From Clostridium estertheticum (GTDB lineage: Bacteria; Bacillota; Clostridia; Clostridiales; Clostridiaceae), in assembly GCF_011065935.2 (NCBI RefSeq), contig NZ_JAAMNH020000001.1, positions 4,795,001-4,859,000 of the forward strand: 64,000 nucleotides of DNA, given 5' to 3'. Below the pieces are notes generated by a model. That model was given only the letters and a program-made list of their open reading frames with translations, ran no database searches and had not been told where the DNA came from. This document shows, piece by piece, positions 1-9,353 of the stretch. Each line of letters begins with the position of its first letter. The first letter of the stretch is position 1. The translations under genes and the position numbers were made by a program.

Positions 1-105
1 TACCCCTTCACCCTCGTATCCCATGTTATCTATAGTCATTATATAGTCCTCGTTTTTTTCAACTGGAACAACATAATTATCAATTCTATTCTTACTTTTC
101 ATCAT
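1..105 (-). CDS. 23S rRNA (uracil-5-)-methyltransferase, RlmCD/RumA type, N-terminal fragment
   Basis: Only the first 35 codons are in the window; the gene continues past base 1. The translated start contains an RNA-binding TRAM domain opening (VEKNEDYIMTIDNMGYEGEG), typical of the SAM-dependent m5U methyltransferases that modify 23S rRNA. An AGGAGG lies at 110-115. Two adjacent ATGs (103-105 and 100-102) are possible starts; spacing slightly favours the second. The catalytic domain is outside the window, so the exact target uracil cannot be assigned, and another TRAM-domain protein such as MiaB is less likely because its TRAM is C-terminal. Confidence 0.72.
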   Translation of the reverse strand, partial: MMKSKNRIDNYVVPVEKNEDYIMTIDNMGYEGEGV

Positions 106-179
106 TTTTCCTCCTACCTTTACCTTACCCTTATATTTATCCTTAACTTTCCCTGTAACTATAACTATTTCCCCATACT

Positions 180-219
180 AAAGGCATCCTGAAAAAATAT
201 TTCTTTCAAGATGCCTTTT
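180..219 (-). terminator. Stem-loop terminator after the DUF1540 gene
   Basis: Inverted repeat AAAGGCATC...GATGCCTTT with an extended paired region (TGAAA/TTTC) lies about 40 bp beyond the stop codon of the minus-strand DUF1540 gene. The T-tract is short, so termination strength is uncertain. It also separates that gene from the methyltransferase. Confidence 0.6.
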
Positions 220-255
220 AGAAAAAAATGCACACTTCACAATTGAAAAATGACC

Positions 256-615
256 TTATTCTTCGAAGGTCTCACATTCTGTTTTTTCATTACTTAAAGC
301 ATCTTTCCCATATACTACAATATTATCTGCTAAGCATGTTTTATCTTCATTATGTTTACAATTTTTAGCTTCACATCTAATCCTTGGACTCATCTCTATT
401 GATTCACTATTAAATGTTTGTTTTAATTCTCCTATCACATTCATATTGAGCACATTAATTAATGAATTCTTTAATCCCTTTTCAGCAAAATTCTCACACT
501 GTGTTTCCTCGCTACTATGGGCATCAGAACCCGAAACATGGATAGTCCTCGCTGAGCATATTGATGATATATTATTAACACAATTGGTTGCAGTACAACT
601 TAAAGCTCCGTTCAT
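256..615 (-). CDS. DUF1540 domain protein, two Cys-rich repeats
   Basis: A 119-residue protein built from two DUF1540 repeats, at about residues 3-45 and 79-119. Each repeat has four cysteines in a C-x4-C-x6/7-C-x(~20)-C pattern and ends in CENF or CETF. The family is small, common in clostridia and probably binds metal; no biochemical role is established. The start is placed at the ATG at 613-615 because the Shine-Dalgarno (GGGAGGGA on the minus strand, 621-628) lies between it and an upstream GTG in the same frame. It is a single-gene unit with a downstream hairpin at 180-219. Confidence 0.85.
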   Translation of the reverse strand: MNGALSCTATNCVNNISSICSARTIHVSGSDAHSSEETQCENFAEKGLKNSLINVLNMNVIGELKQTFNSESIEMSPRIRCEAKNCKHNEDKTCLADNIVVYGKDALSNEKTECETFEE

Positions 616-858
616 GTTTATCCCTCCCACTATTTATTTTTAATTATAGTTTGTAGTTTTGTTTTTATTATACTATAGAAAAGAAAGATAAAGATAATTA
701 AAATTATAATTTTTATGATTTTCTCAAATAAAATAAAAAAAAGCACCATATAGATGCTCAAATAGAAATCAGTTGCCCTGGTATTTATTCATAATTATGA
801 CCATATTTGTTTTTATTATACATAATTTTACTCAATATGTAAAGTATTTTTCGAATTT
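616..858. other. Non-coding gap between DUF1540 gene and pyk terminator
   Basis: No gene is seen. It should hold the promoter of the DUF1540 gene: two TATAAT-like hexamers are present on the minus strand at 643-648 and 667-672, without a convincing -35 element. Otherwise the stretch is AT-rich and unremarkable. Confidence 0.4.
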
Positions 859-890
859 AGAAAGATTGCCATGTATCTGACAATCTTTCT
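859..890 (-). terminator. Terminator of pfkA-pyk
   Basis: A 10-bp perfect stem (AGAAAGATTG / CAATCTTTCT) with a 12-nt loop lies 21 bp past the pyk stop codon. Confidence 0.75.
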
Positions 891-911
891 AGCAACATTT
901 TCAACTATTTT

Positions 912-2672
912 TTAGTATTTTATATTAGCCCTACCGCTATAAACAATACCTCTAGCAGCATCCATTGTTATAAATGAACCAGTTTTAATAATTTCTTCAG
1001 CTCCAGTTGCATTATATATTATTGGAATTCCTCTTGATGTACATTCAATAACAACACTTGAGCTTAATTCGTCTTCTTCTACAATAATTCCAGAAACTCT
1101 ATCTAATATGTCGATATATTCTCTGCTTAATGTTTGCACTACTAAAATATCTCCATCTAGCATAGTATCATTTGCCTCTTTTGCGCTTTTTACATAATAA
1201 GCAGTACCACAAGCTGATGCACTTATATTTCCTTTACCTTGAAGTAATATATCTCCAACAATGTGAACCTTCATCATATTTGTGCTACCTACAAAATTCG
1301 CTGGAATTCCAGCAGCAATAACTACTAAATCTCCCTTTTCTACATAGCCCGCTTCTAGTGCAATATTCACTGAATTATCTATAAGCTCATCTGTAGATTC
1401 TACTTTTTCTGCGCATATTGAAATTACACCCCAGTTTAATGCCAAACTTCTAGCTACCTTTTCATAAGGAGTAACTGCTATAACAGGGCATTCTGGTCTG
1501 TAAGCTGAAACTTTTCTAGCTGTATTTCCACTTTGGGTTGCAGTAATAATAGCTGAAGCATTTAATTCCATAGCTGTATTACAAGTAGCTAAACTAATAG
1601 CATTTGGTACATTAGGAATATGAGATTTTATCTTCTTCTTTAAGTTTTCAGCATAATTAAGAGCATTTTCAGCAGTTTGCGCTATTTTAGACATTATAAT
1701 TACTGCCTCAACAGGATATTTACCATTAGCAGTTTCACCACTGAGCATTATAGCATCTGTACCATCAAATATTGCATTTGCAACGTCTGATGCCTCTGCT
1801 CTAGTTGGTCTTGGATTTCTCATCATAGAATCTAACATTTGAGTAGCTGTTATAACTGCCTTTCCAGCAGCATTACATTTCTCAATAATCATTTTTTGAA
1901 CTATTGGAACTTCTTCAGTAGGAATTTCAACGCCTAGATCTCCTCTTGCCACCATAATACCGTCAGAGAATTTAATTATATCATCGATATTGTTAACTCC
2001 TTCTCTATTTTCTATCTTAGAGAATATTTGTATATCTGCTCCACCATTTTCGTTAAGTATACGTCTTATATCAAGTACGTCCGTAGCTTTTCTTATAAAA
2101 GAAGCTGCAACAATATCAACTTCCTGGGTAACTCCAAATTTTAAATCTTCAATATCTTGCTCTGTAAGTGCAGGCAACTTTATTGAAACTCCAGGTACAT
2201 TAACGCCTTTATGGTTACCTATCATACCAGTATTAGCAACAAGACATTCTATTCTTTTGCCTTTTATTTCTTTCACTATAAGTCCAACTAAGCCATCATC
2301 TATTAGTATAGTATCGTTAGGTTTAACATCTTCATATAGTTTAGTATATGTAACTGAGCAAATAGTTTCATCTCCAATAACTTCTTCACCACAAACAACT
2401 GTAAATTTAGAGCCTTCTTTTAGCTCAACTTTACCAGCTGCAAAATTCCCTGTTCTGATTTCTGGTCCTTTAGTATCAAGTATTATAGCAATGTGTTTAT
2501 TAAGTTCAACTCTAAGCTCTTTTACTAAGTCCATTCTTATCTTATGTTCGGCATGGTCTCCGTGAGAAAAATTATGCCTTGAAACATCCATTCCTGCATT
2601 GATTAAGCTTCTTATAGTTTCACTATTGTCACTAGCTGGTCCTACTGTACATATAATTTTAGTTTTTTTCAT
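912..2672 (-). CDS. pyk: Pyruvate kinase with C-terminal PEP-utilizer-like domain
   Basis: Converts phosphoenolpyruvate and ADP to pyruvate and ATP, the last step of glycolysis, in the cytosol. The 586-residue protein has the N-terminal signature (IICTVGPAS, NFSHG), the catalytic region SKIENREG with the essential Lys near 219, VARGDLG near 241-247, and MLDSMMRNPRPTRAEASD. Residues about 475-586 form the extra C-terminal domain, resembling the phosphohistidine domain of PEP synthase, found in Bacillus and clostridial enzymes. The start ATG is preceded by GGGGAG. It lies 80 bp downstream of pfkA and is probably co-transcribed, pairing the two main irreversible glycolytic steps. Confidence 0.97.
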   Translation of the reverse strand: MKKTKIICTVGPASDNSETIRSLINAGMDVSRHNFSHGDHAEHKIRMDLVKELRVELNKHIAIILDTKGPEIRTGNFAAGKVELKEGSKFTVVCGEEVIGDETICSVTYTKLYEDVKPNDTILIDDGLVGLIVKEIKGKRIECLVANTGMIGNHKGVNVPGVSIKLPALTEQDIEDLKFGVTQEVDIVAASFIRKATDVLDIRRILNENGGADIQIFSKIENREGVNNIDDIIKFSDGIMVARGDLGVEIPTEEVPIVQKMIIEKCNAAGKAVITATQMLDSMMRNPRPTRAEASDVANAIFDGTDAIMLSGETANGKYPVEAVIIMSKIAQTAENALNYAENLKKKIKSHIPNVPNAISLATCNTAMELNASAIITATQSGNTARKVSAYRPECPVIAVTPYEKVARSLALNWGVISICAEKVESTDELIDNSVNIALEAGYVEKGDLVVIAAGIPANFVGSTNMMKVHIVGDILLQGKGNISASACGTAYYVKSAKEANDTMLDGDILVVQTLSREYIDILDRVSGIIVEEDELSSSVVIECTSRGIPIIYNATGAEEIIKTGSFITMDAARGIVYSGRANIKY

Positions 2673-2752
2673 AAATTACTCCCCTTATTGAATATTATTT
2701 TTGTATTTAATATCTAATTAAATAGGCTTATCTTAAGTTTTTTAGTTAATTT

Positions 2753-3712
2753 CTAATAAGAAAGAATTTTTGATATTTCATATAGTTCTTCGTCTAATTT
2801 TCTTGGCATTGCTAGTGAAGTATTGATATCTTCATCAATTATTTTGCCATCTCTCATACCAATTACTCTTCCTGATTTACCTTCCATAAGAACTTCTACT
2901 GCTGCTACTCCCATTCTTGAAGCAAGCATTCTATCAAAGCCACTTGGACTTCCACCTCTTTGAATATGCCCGAGTATGGTAGCTCTGGATTCTATTCCTG
3001 TTATCTCTTCAATTTCCTTAGCAAGCTCATTTGCTCCGCCTACGCCTTCAGCGAGTATTATTAGATTGTGCATTTTGCCTCTGAGTTTACCTTCAAATAT
3101 AGTTTTGCATAAATCATCTATTTCATACCCTTTTTCAGGAATAATTACTTTTTCAGCCCCGCCACCAATTCCGGCATATAAGGCTATGTCTCCACAATTT
3201 CTTCCCATTACCTCAACTACACTAATTCTTTCATGGGAACTTGAAGTATCTCTTATCTTATTTATAGCATCAAGTACTGTATTTAATGCTGTATCAAAGC
3301 CTATAGCATATTCAGTATAAGCCAAATCATTATCTATAGTTCCAGGAATACCAACTGTTGCAATACCCATTTCTGATAAATACTGTGCTCCTGTGAAAGA
3401 ACCATCTCCTCCAATTACCACCAGGCCATCAATGCCAAAGACTCTTAGTACATTAGCTGCTTTTTCTCTTCCTTCTGGAGTTTTAAATTCCTCACAACGG
3501 GCAGTTCTAAGAATAGTTCCACCTTTATGAATTATATCAGAAACAGAACGTCTATCCATTTCAAAAAGTTCACCGTTTATAAGTCCACTATATCCTCTTT
3601 GTACACCCATAACTCTTATGCCTTTATATATTGACATTCTAACTACTGCTCTAAGGGCCGCATTCATTCCTGGTGCGTCTCCTCCACTTGTTAATACCGC
3701 AATTGTTTTCAT
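2753..3712 (-). CDS. pfkA: ATP-dependent 6-phosphofructokinase
   Basis: Phosphorylates fructose 6-phosphate to fructose 1,6-bisphosphate, the committed step of glycolysis. The 319-residue length is that of bacterial PfkA. Visible motifs are LTSGGDAPGMNAA at the N-terminus (ATP site), GGDGS near 101-105, and GTIDNDL with the catalytic Asp near residue 127. The start is set at 3712, preceded by AGGAGG at 3722-3727; the frame stays open upstream to 3790, but that part codes through a structured leader and has no family similarity. It heads the pfkA-pyk unit. Confidence 0.97.
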   Translation of the reverse strand: MKTIAVLTSGGDAPGMNAALRAVVRMSIYKGIRVMGVQRGYSGLINGELFEMDRRSVSDIIHKGGTILRTARCEEFKTPEGREKAANVLRVFGIDGLVVIGGDGSFTGAQYLSEMGIATVGIPGTIDNDLAYTEYAIGFDTALNTVLDAINKIRDTSSSHERISVVEVMGRNCGDIALYAGIGGGAEKVIIPEKGYEIDDLCKTIFEGKLRGKMHNLIILAEGVGGANELAKEIEEITGIESRATILGHIQRGGSPSGFDRMLASRMGVAAVEVLMEGKSGRVIGMRDGKIIDEDINTSLAMPRKLDEELYEISKILSY

Positions 3713-3750
3713 AAACATTAACCTCCTCGTAGTTTTCTTCCTTACACTAT

Positions 3751-3825
3751 TGGGACAATCTCTGTACCAACGGGTCAAACCCAGTCCCACTTTGGTTATA
3801 ATATATCCATGTTTATTGACAGCAA
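3751..3825 (-). promoter_or_regulatory. pfkA promoter and 5'-terminal leader hairpin
   Basis: On the minus strand TATTAT (3798-3803) with TTGCTG 16 bp upstream (3820-3825) resembles a sigma-A promoter, predicting transcription from about 3791. The transcript would begin almost at once with a structured element: outer stem TGGGAC/GTCCCA (3784-3789 with 3751-3756) enclosing GGGT/ACCC (3772-3775 with 3779-3782). It resembles no riboswitch I recognise. Confidence 0.5.
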
Positions 3826-3966
3826 TGTTAATACTACTTATTTTTTTCTTATAGTCTAATTTTATACAAAATTCGCGAAATATTCAACGTTTTATATGCA
3901 TAAATAATAAATTTTTATGAACCAACATACTATGGTGCCATTGTAAACCTTTCGATGAGCAAAAAC

Positions 3967-3986
3967 GGGAGAAAAATATTTCTCCC
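3967..3986 (-). terminator. Terminator of dnaE
   Basis: Perfect 8-bp stem GGGAGAAA/TTTCTCCC with a 4-nt loop, followed on the minus strand by GTTTTTG, 38 bp past the dnaE stop codon. Confidence 0.85.
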
Positions 3987-4023
3987 ACCATTGTTACCAT
4001 AGGCTACACTTTTAATGAACATT

Positions 4024-7000
4024 TTATTGTATTTTTACGTTGCTTTCACCAAATATACCTCTTAGAACCTCCATAGTATCAGTTTCCTCATTGAGCCATA
4101 GTGCTTTATCCACAGCGTACATTTTTCTTGGCTCCTTTGTACAAAGAAATACGGGAGTATATCCCCTGTAAATTGACAAGTTTTGCTTTAATTTTTTTAG
4201 TGTATCCTTCATCATAGTTTCATTTTCTATCAAGATATAAATTTTTTCACTGTTAATCTTTAAAAGTGGTTTTATATCTTCACATAATATCTTGGGTTGT
4301 TCCTCTTCCCTAATGCTTACTCTTCCTTTTATTATTACTATTTCATCCTCTTCTATTAAGGATTTATATTTTTCAAAGGTCTTAGGAAAAACTATTACTT
4401 CCACACTTGCATATAGGTCTTCTAGACTAATAAAAGCCATCATTGTATTATTTTTTGTAACTTTTTTTGAAACAGTCGATATTATGCCGCCAATAATAAC
4501 TTTATCACCATCTTGGAGTTTAAAGCTTTCATTCAATAGTTCATTACCTTCTTCAAGACTTTCATCTACAACAATATCCGATATTCTTGTATCCGTCTGT
4601 ATTTTCAAAGTCTCTTCATATTCGTCTAATGGGTGACCAGATAAATATATCCCTGTCATTTCTTTTTCCATAGCTAAAAGATGTTTCTTTTTAAATTCTT
4701 TAATATTAGGATACTCTATTTCGAAATTATTATAATCATTTTCAAAATCTAAAAATAAATTTATTTGTCCCGATATATTTCTCTTTCTATCATTATTTAC
4801 TCCATCTAATACTTTTTCATAGATTGCCAAAAGTTGAGACCTATGAATTTTGAAATCATCAAAGGCACCTGCCTTAATAAGGCTTTCTACTGCTCTTTTG
4901 CTTACACAGGAAGTATCTATTTTATTGCAAAAATCCATGAACCCCGTGAAATTACCTTTTTCTTCTCGATTTTTCACAATGCTATCTATTACATTTACCC
5001 CTACATTTTTTAGTGCTGTAAGTCCAAATCTTATAGTATCTCCTTTTACGGTAAACCCAGCAAAACTTTCATTTATACTAGGAGGTAGCACTCCAATACC
5101 AATCTGCACTGCATATCTGGTGTAAAAGGCTATTTTCTCACTAGCACCCTTTACACTGTTTAGCATAGCAGCTATAAATTCTGTAGGATAATAACACATT
5201 AAATATGCAGTTTGGTAACCTACCACTGCGTAAGCTGCGGCATGGGATTTATTAAATGCATACGACGCGAAATCCATCATTTGATCAAATATACGATTTG
5301 CCGCCGTTTCTGTAATCCCATTTCTTAAACAACCTTCTACTTCTATGGTTCCATCGACCCGCACTATTCCATGGATAAAGTTATATCGTTCTTCTTCCAT
5401 AACCTTGTGCTTCTTTTTAGACATAGCACGACGTACAAGGTCTGATCTTCCCATGGAATACCCAGCAAGTTTTCTAACAATCTCCATTACTTGCTCTTGA
5501 TACACCATTACGCCATAGGTAACACCAAGAATTTCTTCTAATTGCGGGGTTTCATATTCTACCTTATCCATACTATTCTTATTTCTTATATAGCGTGGAA
5601 TTTCCGCCATAGGACCTGGTCTATACAAACTTATACCAGCGATAATATCTTCTAAATTGTCTGGCTTAAGTTCCTTCATAAAGCTGGTCATTCCTGCAGA
5701 TTCTAATTGAAATATCCCTACAGTTTTCCCTTCTCCAATCATCTTGTAGACCTTGTGATCCTCAATGTCTAAATCATCTATGTCTAAAGCTACATTTCTA
5801 TTATCTTTTATGAAGTCAACACAATCCCTCATAACTGTAAGCGTTCGAAGTCCTAAAAAGTCCATTTTCAAAAGTCCAAGTTCCTCCAAAGTTCCCATAG
5901 GAAATTGTGTTACTATCATTTCTTCATTTTTCTGAAGGGGAACATAATTTACTAATGGCTGTGAGGCAATAACTACTCCCGCCGCATGAGTAGAACTGTG
6001 CCTTGGAAGTCCCTCTAAGGCCCTTGCAATATCTATAAGTGCTTCAACCCGTATATCATCCTCATATAAGGCGTTAAGCTCTGCATTCATCTCAAGGGCT
6101 TTATTTATAGTTATACCAATTACAGTTGGAATCATCTTAGCAATTCTATCTACCTCTGCATAAGAATAATTCATAGCCCTTCCAACATCTCTTATACAAG
6201 CTCTTGGAGCCATGGTTCCAAAGGTTATGATTTGTGATACATTGTTTGTTCCATATTTATCCACTACATAATCAATTACAGCTTGACGTCCTTCATAGCA
6301 AAAATCTGAATCTATATCTGGCATTGAAACTCGCTCTGGATTTAGAAACCTCTCAAAAATCAAACTATATTTTATAGGGTCTATCTTAGTTATACCTAAG
6401 GCATAAGCTACTATAGAACCTGCAGCAGAGCCACGACCAGGACCTGTTGGAATATCATGTTCTACTGCAAACTTTATAAAATCCCATACTATAAGAAAAT
6501 AATCTATATATCCCATTTGCTTTATTATATTAAGTTCATATTCCAGTCTGACTACATACTCCATAGCTTCTGCATTCCCTTCAGCTATTTCATTTATATA
6601 TTCTATAGAAAAACCCTTTTCCTCCACCGCACTAAATACTTTATAAAGCGATGCCATGCCCTTGTAGCAATATTCTCTTAGAAATTCGTAAGGCTCTACA
6701 TCATCTGGCAATGGAAACTTAGGTAATTTAGAAACATGAAATTCGTAATCAAAATTACACTGCTCTGCAATTTTCACTGTATTACTTAGAGCCTCTGGAA
6801 CATAAGAAAAGGTCTTTTCCATTTCTCCTGGAGATTTTAAATAAAATTCATCAGAAGGGTATCTCATTCTATTTTCATCATCCACAGTTTTCGCTGTTTG
6901 AATACATAAGAGCACATCATGAGCCTTAGCATCTTCTTTATTTATATAATGAGTATCATTGCTACAAATTAAAGGGATTCCTGTATCCTTTGAAAGTTTA

Positions 7001-7605
7001 ATTAAAAGTTCATTGACCTTAAGTTGGTCCTGCATACCATGATATTGTAATTCTAAGTAGAAACCATCTTTGAATATTTCTCTATATTTTAAAGCTATTT
7101 CCTTAGCTTTTTCGTAATTATCCCGTAGAAGATGTCTTTGAATTTCACCACCAAGACAAGCACTACTAGCAATTATCCCCTCACTATACTTTGATAAAAA
7201 TTCAAAATCAACCCTTGGTTTATAATAAAAACCCTTAATGGAAGCTGCTGATACAATCTGCATCAAATTTTCATAACCCAATGCATTCTTAACTAAAAGC
7301 ACTAAATGATGAGTATCATTCTCCCTATCCGCTTCTTTTATATTCATAGATTTAGCTGCTACATATATTTCACAACCAATAATAGGTTTAATTCCCTGCT
7401 CTTTTGCTTGCTTATAAAATTCAACACAGCCATACATTGCTCCATGGTCTGTTATAGCAAGACTCTTCATCCCCAGTTCCTTTGTTTTAGCAATAAGCTC
7501 TTTAATCTTCCCTGAGCCATCCAGCAAACTATACTCTGTATGCACATGAAGATGAACAAAACTGCCTAAGTCTTCACTCTCTTTTATCTCTAGTTCTTGG
7601 TCCAC
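4024..7605 (-). CDS. dnaE: DNA polymerase III alpha subunit DnaE
   Basis: Replicative C-family polymerase of 1193 residues. It opens with a PHP domain (FVHLHVHTEYSLLDG, residues 16-30; ITDHGAMYG) and has palm-domain catalytic Asp residues in PDIDSDF (429-435). A helix-hairpin-helix region follows, and near the C-terminus an OB-fold (about 1000-1090). In low-GC Gram-positives DnaE works beside PolC, extending primers on the lagging strand. The start is a GTG at 7603-7605 with GGGGAAG upstream; an overlapping ATG at 7605-7607 is out of frame. The gene stands alone with its own terminator. A 21-bp tandem repeat of ATCCACA motifs lies just upstream. Confidence 0.96.
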   Translation of the reverse strand: MDQELEIKESEDLGSFVHLHVHTEYSLLDGSGKIKELIAKTKELGMKSLAITDHGAMYGCVEFYKQAKEQGIKPIIGCEIYVAAKSMNIKEADRENDTHHLVLLVKNALGYENLMQIVSAASIKGFYYKPRVDFEFLSKYSEGIIASSACLGGEIQRHLLRDNYEKAKEIALKYREIFKDGFYLELQYHGMQDQLKVNELLIKLSKDTGIPLICSNDTHYINKEDAKAHDVLLCIQTAKTVDDENRMRYPSDEFYLKSPGEMEKTFSYVPEALSNTVKIAEQCNFDYEFHVSKLPKFPLPDDVEPYEFLREYCYKGMASLYKVFSAVEEKGFSIEYINEIAEGNAEAMEYVVRLEYELNIIKQMGYIDYFLIVWDFIKFAVEHDIPTGPGRGSAAGSIVAYALGITKIDPIKYSLIFERFLNPERVSMPDIDSDFCYEGRQAVIDYVVDKYGTNNVSQIITFGTMAPRACIRDVGRAMNYSYAEVDRIAKMIPTVIGITINKALEMNAELNALYEDDIRVEALIDIARALEGLPRHSSTHAAGVVIASQPLVNYVPLQKNEEMIVTQFPMGTLEELGLLKMDFLGLRTLTVMRDCVDFIKDNRNVALDIDDLDIEDHKVYKMIGEGKTVGIFQLESAGMTSFMKELKPDNLEDIIAGISLYRPGPMAEIPRYIRNKNSMDKVEYETPQLEEILGVTYGVMVYQEQVMEIVRKLAGYSMGRSDLVRRAMSKKKHKVMEEERYNFIHGIVRVDGTIEVEGCLRNGITETAANRIFDQMMDFASYAFNKSHAAAYAVVGYQTAYLMCYYPTEFIAAMLNSVKGASEKIAFYTRYAVQIGIGVLPPSINESFAGFTVKGDTIRFGLTALKNVGVNVIDSIVKNREEKGNFTGFMDFCNKIDTSCVSKRAVESLIKAGAFDDFKIHRSQLLAIYEKVLDGVNNDRKRNISGQINLFLDFENDYNNFEIEYPNIKEFKKKHLLAMEKEMTGIYLSGHPLDEYEETLKIQTDTRISDIVVDESLEEGNELLNESFKLQDGDKVIIGGIISTVSKKVTKNNTMMAFISLEDLYASVEVIVFPKTFEKYKSLIEEDEIVIIKGRVSIREEEQPKILCEDIKPLLKINSEKIYILIENETMMKDTLKKLKQNLSIYRGYTPVFLCTKEPRKMYAVDKALWLNEETDTMEVLRGIFGESNVKIQ

Positions 7606-7655
7606 ATTTTTTCACTTCCCCTCAAACCGCATAATTAGGAATATAAAAATATTTT

Positions 7656-7726
7656 TTATCCACAGACTCCTTACTTAATCCACAAATTAAACCTCAAAAT
7701 CCACATTTTAAATCTCATAATCCACA
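7656..7726. repeat. Phased 21-bp tandem repeat with ATCCACA (DnaA-box-like) motifs
   Basis: Four ATCCACA cores sit at 7658-7664, 7678-7684, 7699-7705 and 7720-7726, spaced 20, 21 and 21 bp, all in one orientation. The first is a perfect DnaA box (TTATCCACA, 7656-7664). Read on the minus strand, the last two units are GTGGATTATGAGATTTAA and GTGGATTTTGAGGTTTAA: a duplication of the end of the Dabb coding sequence including its stop codon. Confidence 0.7.
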
Positions 7727-7992
7727 ACTTTAGAAGACTCCAGCATTGGTTTTAAATATTTTAATACCTCATTCACATGATACTCATGTACAGCATATGC
7801 ATTCATATCCTCTAGTGAATCGAACCTAGTAACCAAAGCTAAATCATAAGAACGCTCTGTATGTAGCACATCCACTCCCACTTCTAGCCCCTTAAGTTGT
7901 GGTATCTTACCTTCCATACTAAGTAAAATATTACTAGCCTCACTCACTTGCTCTTTACTTTTTAACTTGAAAAATACTATGTGTGTAAACAT
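7708..7992 (-). CDS. Dabb-family (stress-responsive A/B barrel) protein
   Basis: A 94-residue dimeric alpha/beta barrel domain. The N-terminal MFTHIVFFKLK, the central ERSYDLALVTRFDSLEDMNAY and the closing LESSKVVDYE match the Dabb (stress-responsive alpha/beta barrel) family. Members include plant stress proteins and small bacterial proteins of mostly unknown function, so no reaction is assigned. AGGAGGTG precedes the ATG. It lies 48 bp after the YtoI-like gene on the same strand. The last codons and the stop are tandemly duplicated downstream. Confidence 0.85.
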   Translation of the reverse strand: MFTHIVFFKLKSKEQVSEASNILLSMEGKIPQLKGLEVGVDVLHTERSYDLALVTRFDSLEDMNAYAVHEYHVNEVLKYLKPMLESSKVVDYEI

Positions 7993-8040
7993 TAAAACAC
8001 CTCCTATATTAAAAAATTATATTAATATTAAAAATACATA

Positions 8041-9345
8041 TTATTTACTAAATATTTTCGCGGAAATCATGGCCTTTGCCACAGGTTCCTTAAATCTATT
8101 GTACATACTGATTTCTACCTTAGAAAAATTTCTACCCTTATCCAAAACCTCTGTATATATATCTATATCACTACCCATTTGTACAGGCTTCATAAAATAT
8201 GCCATAATACTATCTACTGAAATATTGATATTGTTATTTTTTCTGAGTGCCATTATTCCCATTGTTGATAAAAGCATATTAAGTGAACTCCAAGAAGCAG
8301 TTCCAACAGGGTCTAACATTTGAGGGATAATCTGGCCATTAAAATGGAGCCTCTCATCATCAGTTTCACAACTAAAATTCTTCAAAATAAGATCCTCTAT
8401 AGTTTCCGATACTTGAGGCTGCCTTAGAGAAAACTCCATTGCTTTTATAACATGTTCTATAGTTAGAACTCCTACTAACTTCTTCTTATCAATCACAGGA
8501 CAGAGCTTTATTCCATCCCAACCCATAATATGAGCTGCATAAGCTACTGTTGTTTTAGGTGTTACGCATATAGGGTTCTTATTCATAATTTTATGTATTT
8601 GTTCATTTTCGTCATCATGTCCCTGTAGATCTCTCAATGTAACTATGCCAATAATCTTCATATGCTCATCTAGCACTGGATATCTTTCATGATTAGTTTC
8701 GATCATTAATTTTCTCCAGGTAGCAACAGTGTCAGTACCCATAAGACAGGTGGTATTAACATCCATCACATCTTCAACTAAAATAATTTCTTTTTTAACC
8801 ATGCTTTCATAAATAGCTTTATTTATCATGCTTGCCACTGTAAACGTATCATAAGATGAAGACAATACTGGAATACCCTTTTCATTTGCCAAGGCCTTTA
8901 TTTTATTGCTGCAATCAAAGCCTCCAGTAATTAATACTGCAGCTTCATTTTCAAGGGCAAGTTCTTGTGCCTCTTCCCGGTTTCCAACAATAAGTAGGTA
9001 ACCTGGACTTATATATTTACTAATTGTTCCAACGTCCATAGCTCCTATTATAAATTTATTTAAACTTCTGTTTATACCTTCTTTTCCACCTAAAATCGTT
9101 GCATCAAGAATGTTTATGACTTCAGCATAAGTAAGGCTTTCAATGTTCTTTTTATCTACCTTGTCTACTCTTACAGTTCCAACCCTAGGTACAGTCTTAA
9201 CAATCCCCATATTTTCAGCTTCTTTTATAGCTCTATATGCTGTACCATCGCTAAGCCCGAGTTCGCTACTCACACCCCTTACTGAGATTTTAGTTCCAAT
9301 ATCTAGAGAAAGAATATAATTAATAATCTCTTCATGCTTTGACAT
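8041..9345 (-). CDS. YtoI-like regulator: HTH, DRTGG, CBS pair and hotdog domains
   Basis: A 434-residue multidomain cytosolic protein. Residues about 1-60 are a winged-helix DNA-binding domain (GTKISVRGVSSELGLSDGTAYRAIKEAE). About 70-185 is a DRTGG domain. About 190-310 is a CBS pair (MGTDTVATWRKLM, VTLRDLQGHD, GVLTIEHVIKAME), and about 325-434 is a hotdog thioesterase-like domain. This is the architecture of Bacillus YtoI, whose ligand is unknown; CBS pairs usually bind adenine nucleotides, so a metabolite-sensing role is inferred. It starts 8 bp after the whiA stop codon and is probably the last or next-to-last gene of that operon. Confidence 0.85.
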   Translation of the reverse strand: MSKHEEIINYILSLDIGTKISVRGVSSELGLSDGTAYRAIKEAENMGIVKTVPRVGTVRVDKVDKKNIESLTYAEVINILDATILGGKEGINRSLNKFIIGAMDVGTISKYISPGYLLIVGNREEAQELALENEAAVLITGGFDCSNKIKALANEKGIPVLSSSYDTFTVASMINKAIYESMVKKEIILVEDVMDVNTTCLMGTDTVATWRKLMIETNHERYPVLDEHMKIIGIVTLRDLQGHDDENEQIHKIMNKNPICVTPKTTVAYAAHIMGWDGIKLCPVIDKKKLVGVLTIEHVIKAMEFSLRQPQVSETIEDLILKNFSCETDDERLHFNGQIIPQMLDPVGTASWSSLNMLLSTMGIMALRKNNNINISVDSIMAYFMKPVQMGSDIDIYTEVLDKGRNFSKVEISMYNRFKEPVAKAMISAKIFSK

Positions 9346-9353
9346 TAGATGTA

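Noticed and set aside
1990..2565. 191-codon plus-strand open frame
   Set aside because: Antisense to the catalytic region of pyk; no ribosome site and composition typical of a reverse-complement frame.
3713..3790. N-terminal extension of PfkA (26 codons)
   Set aside because: It lies upstream of a perfect AGGAGG, codes through a structured leader and has no counterpart in PfkA proteins.
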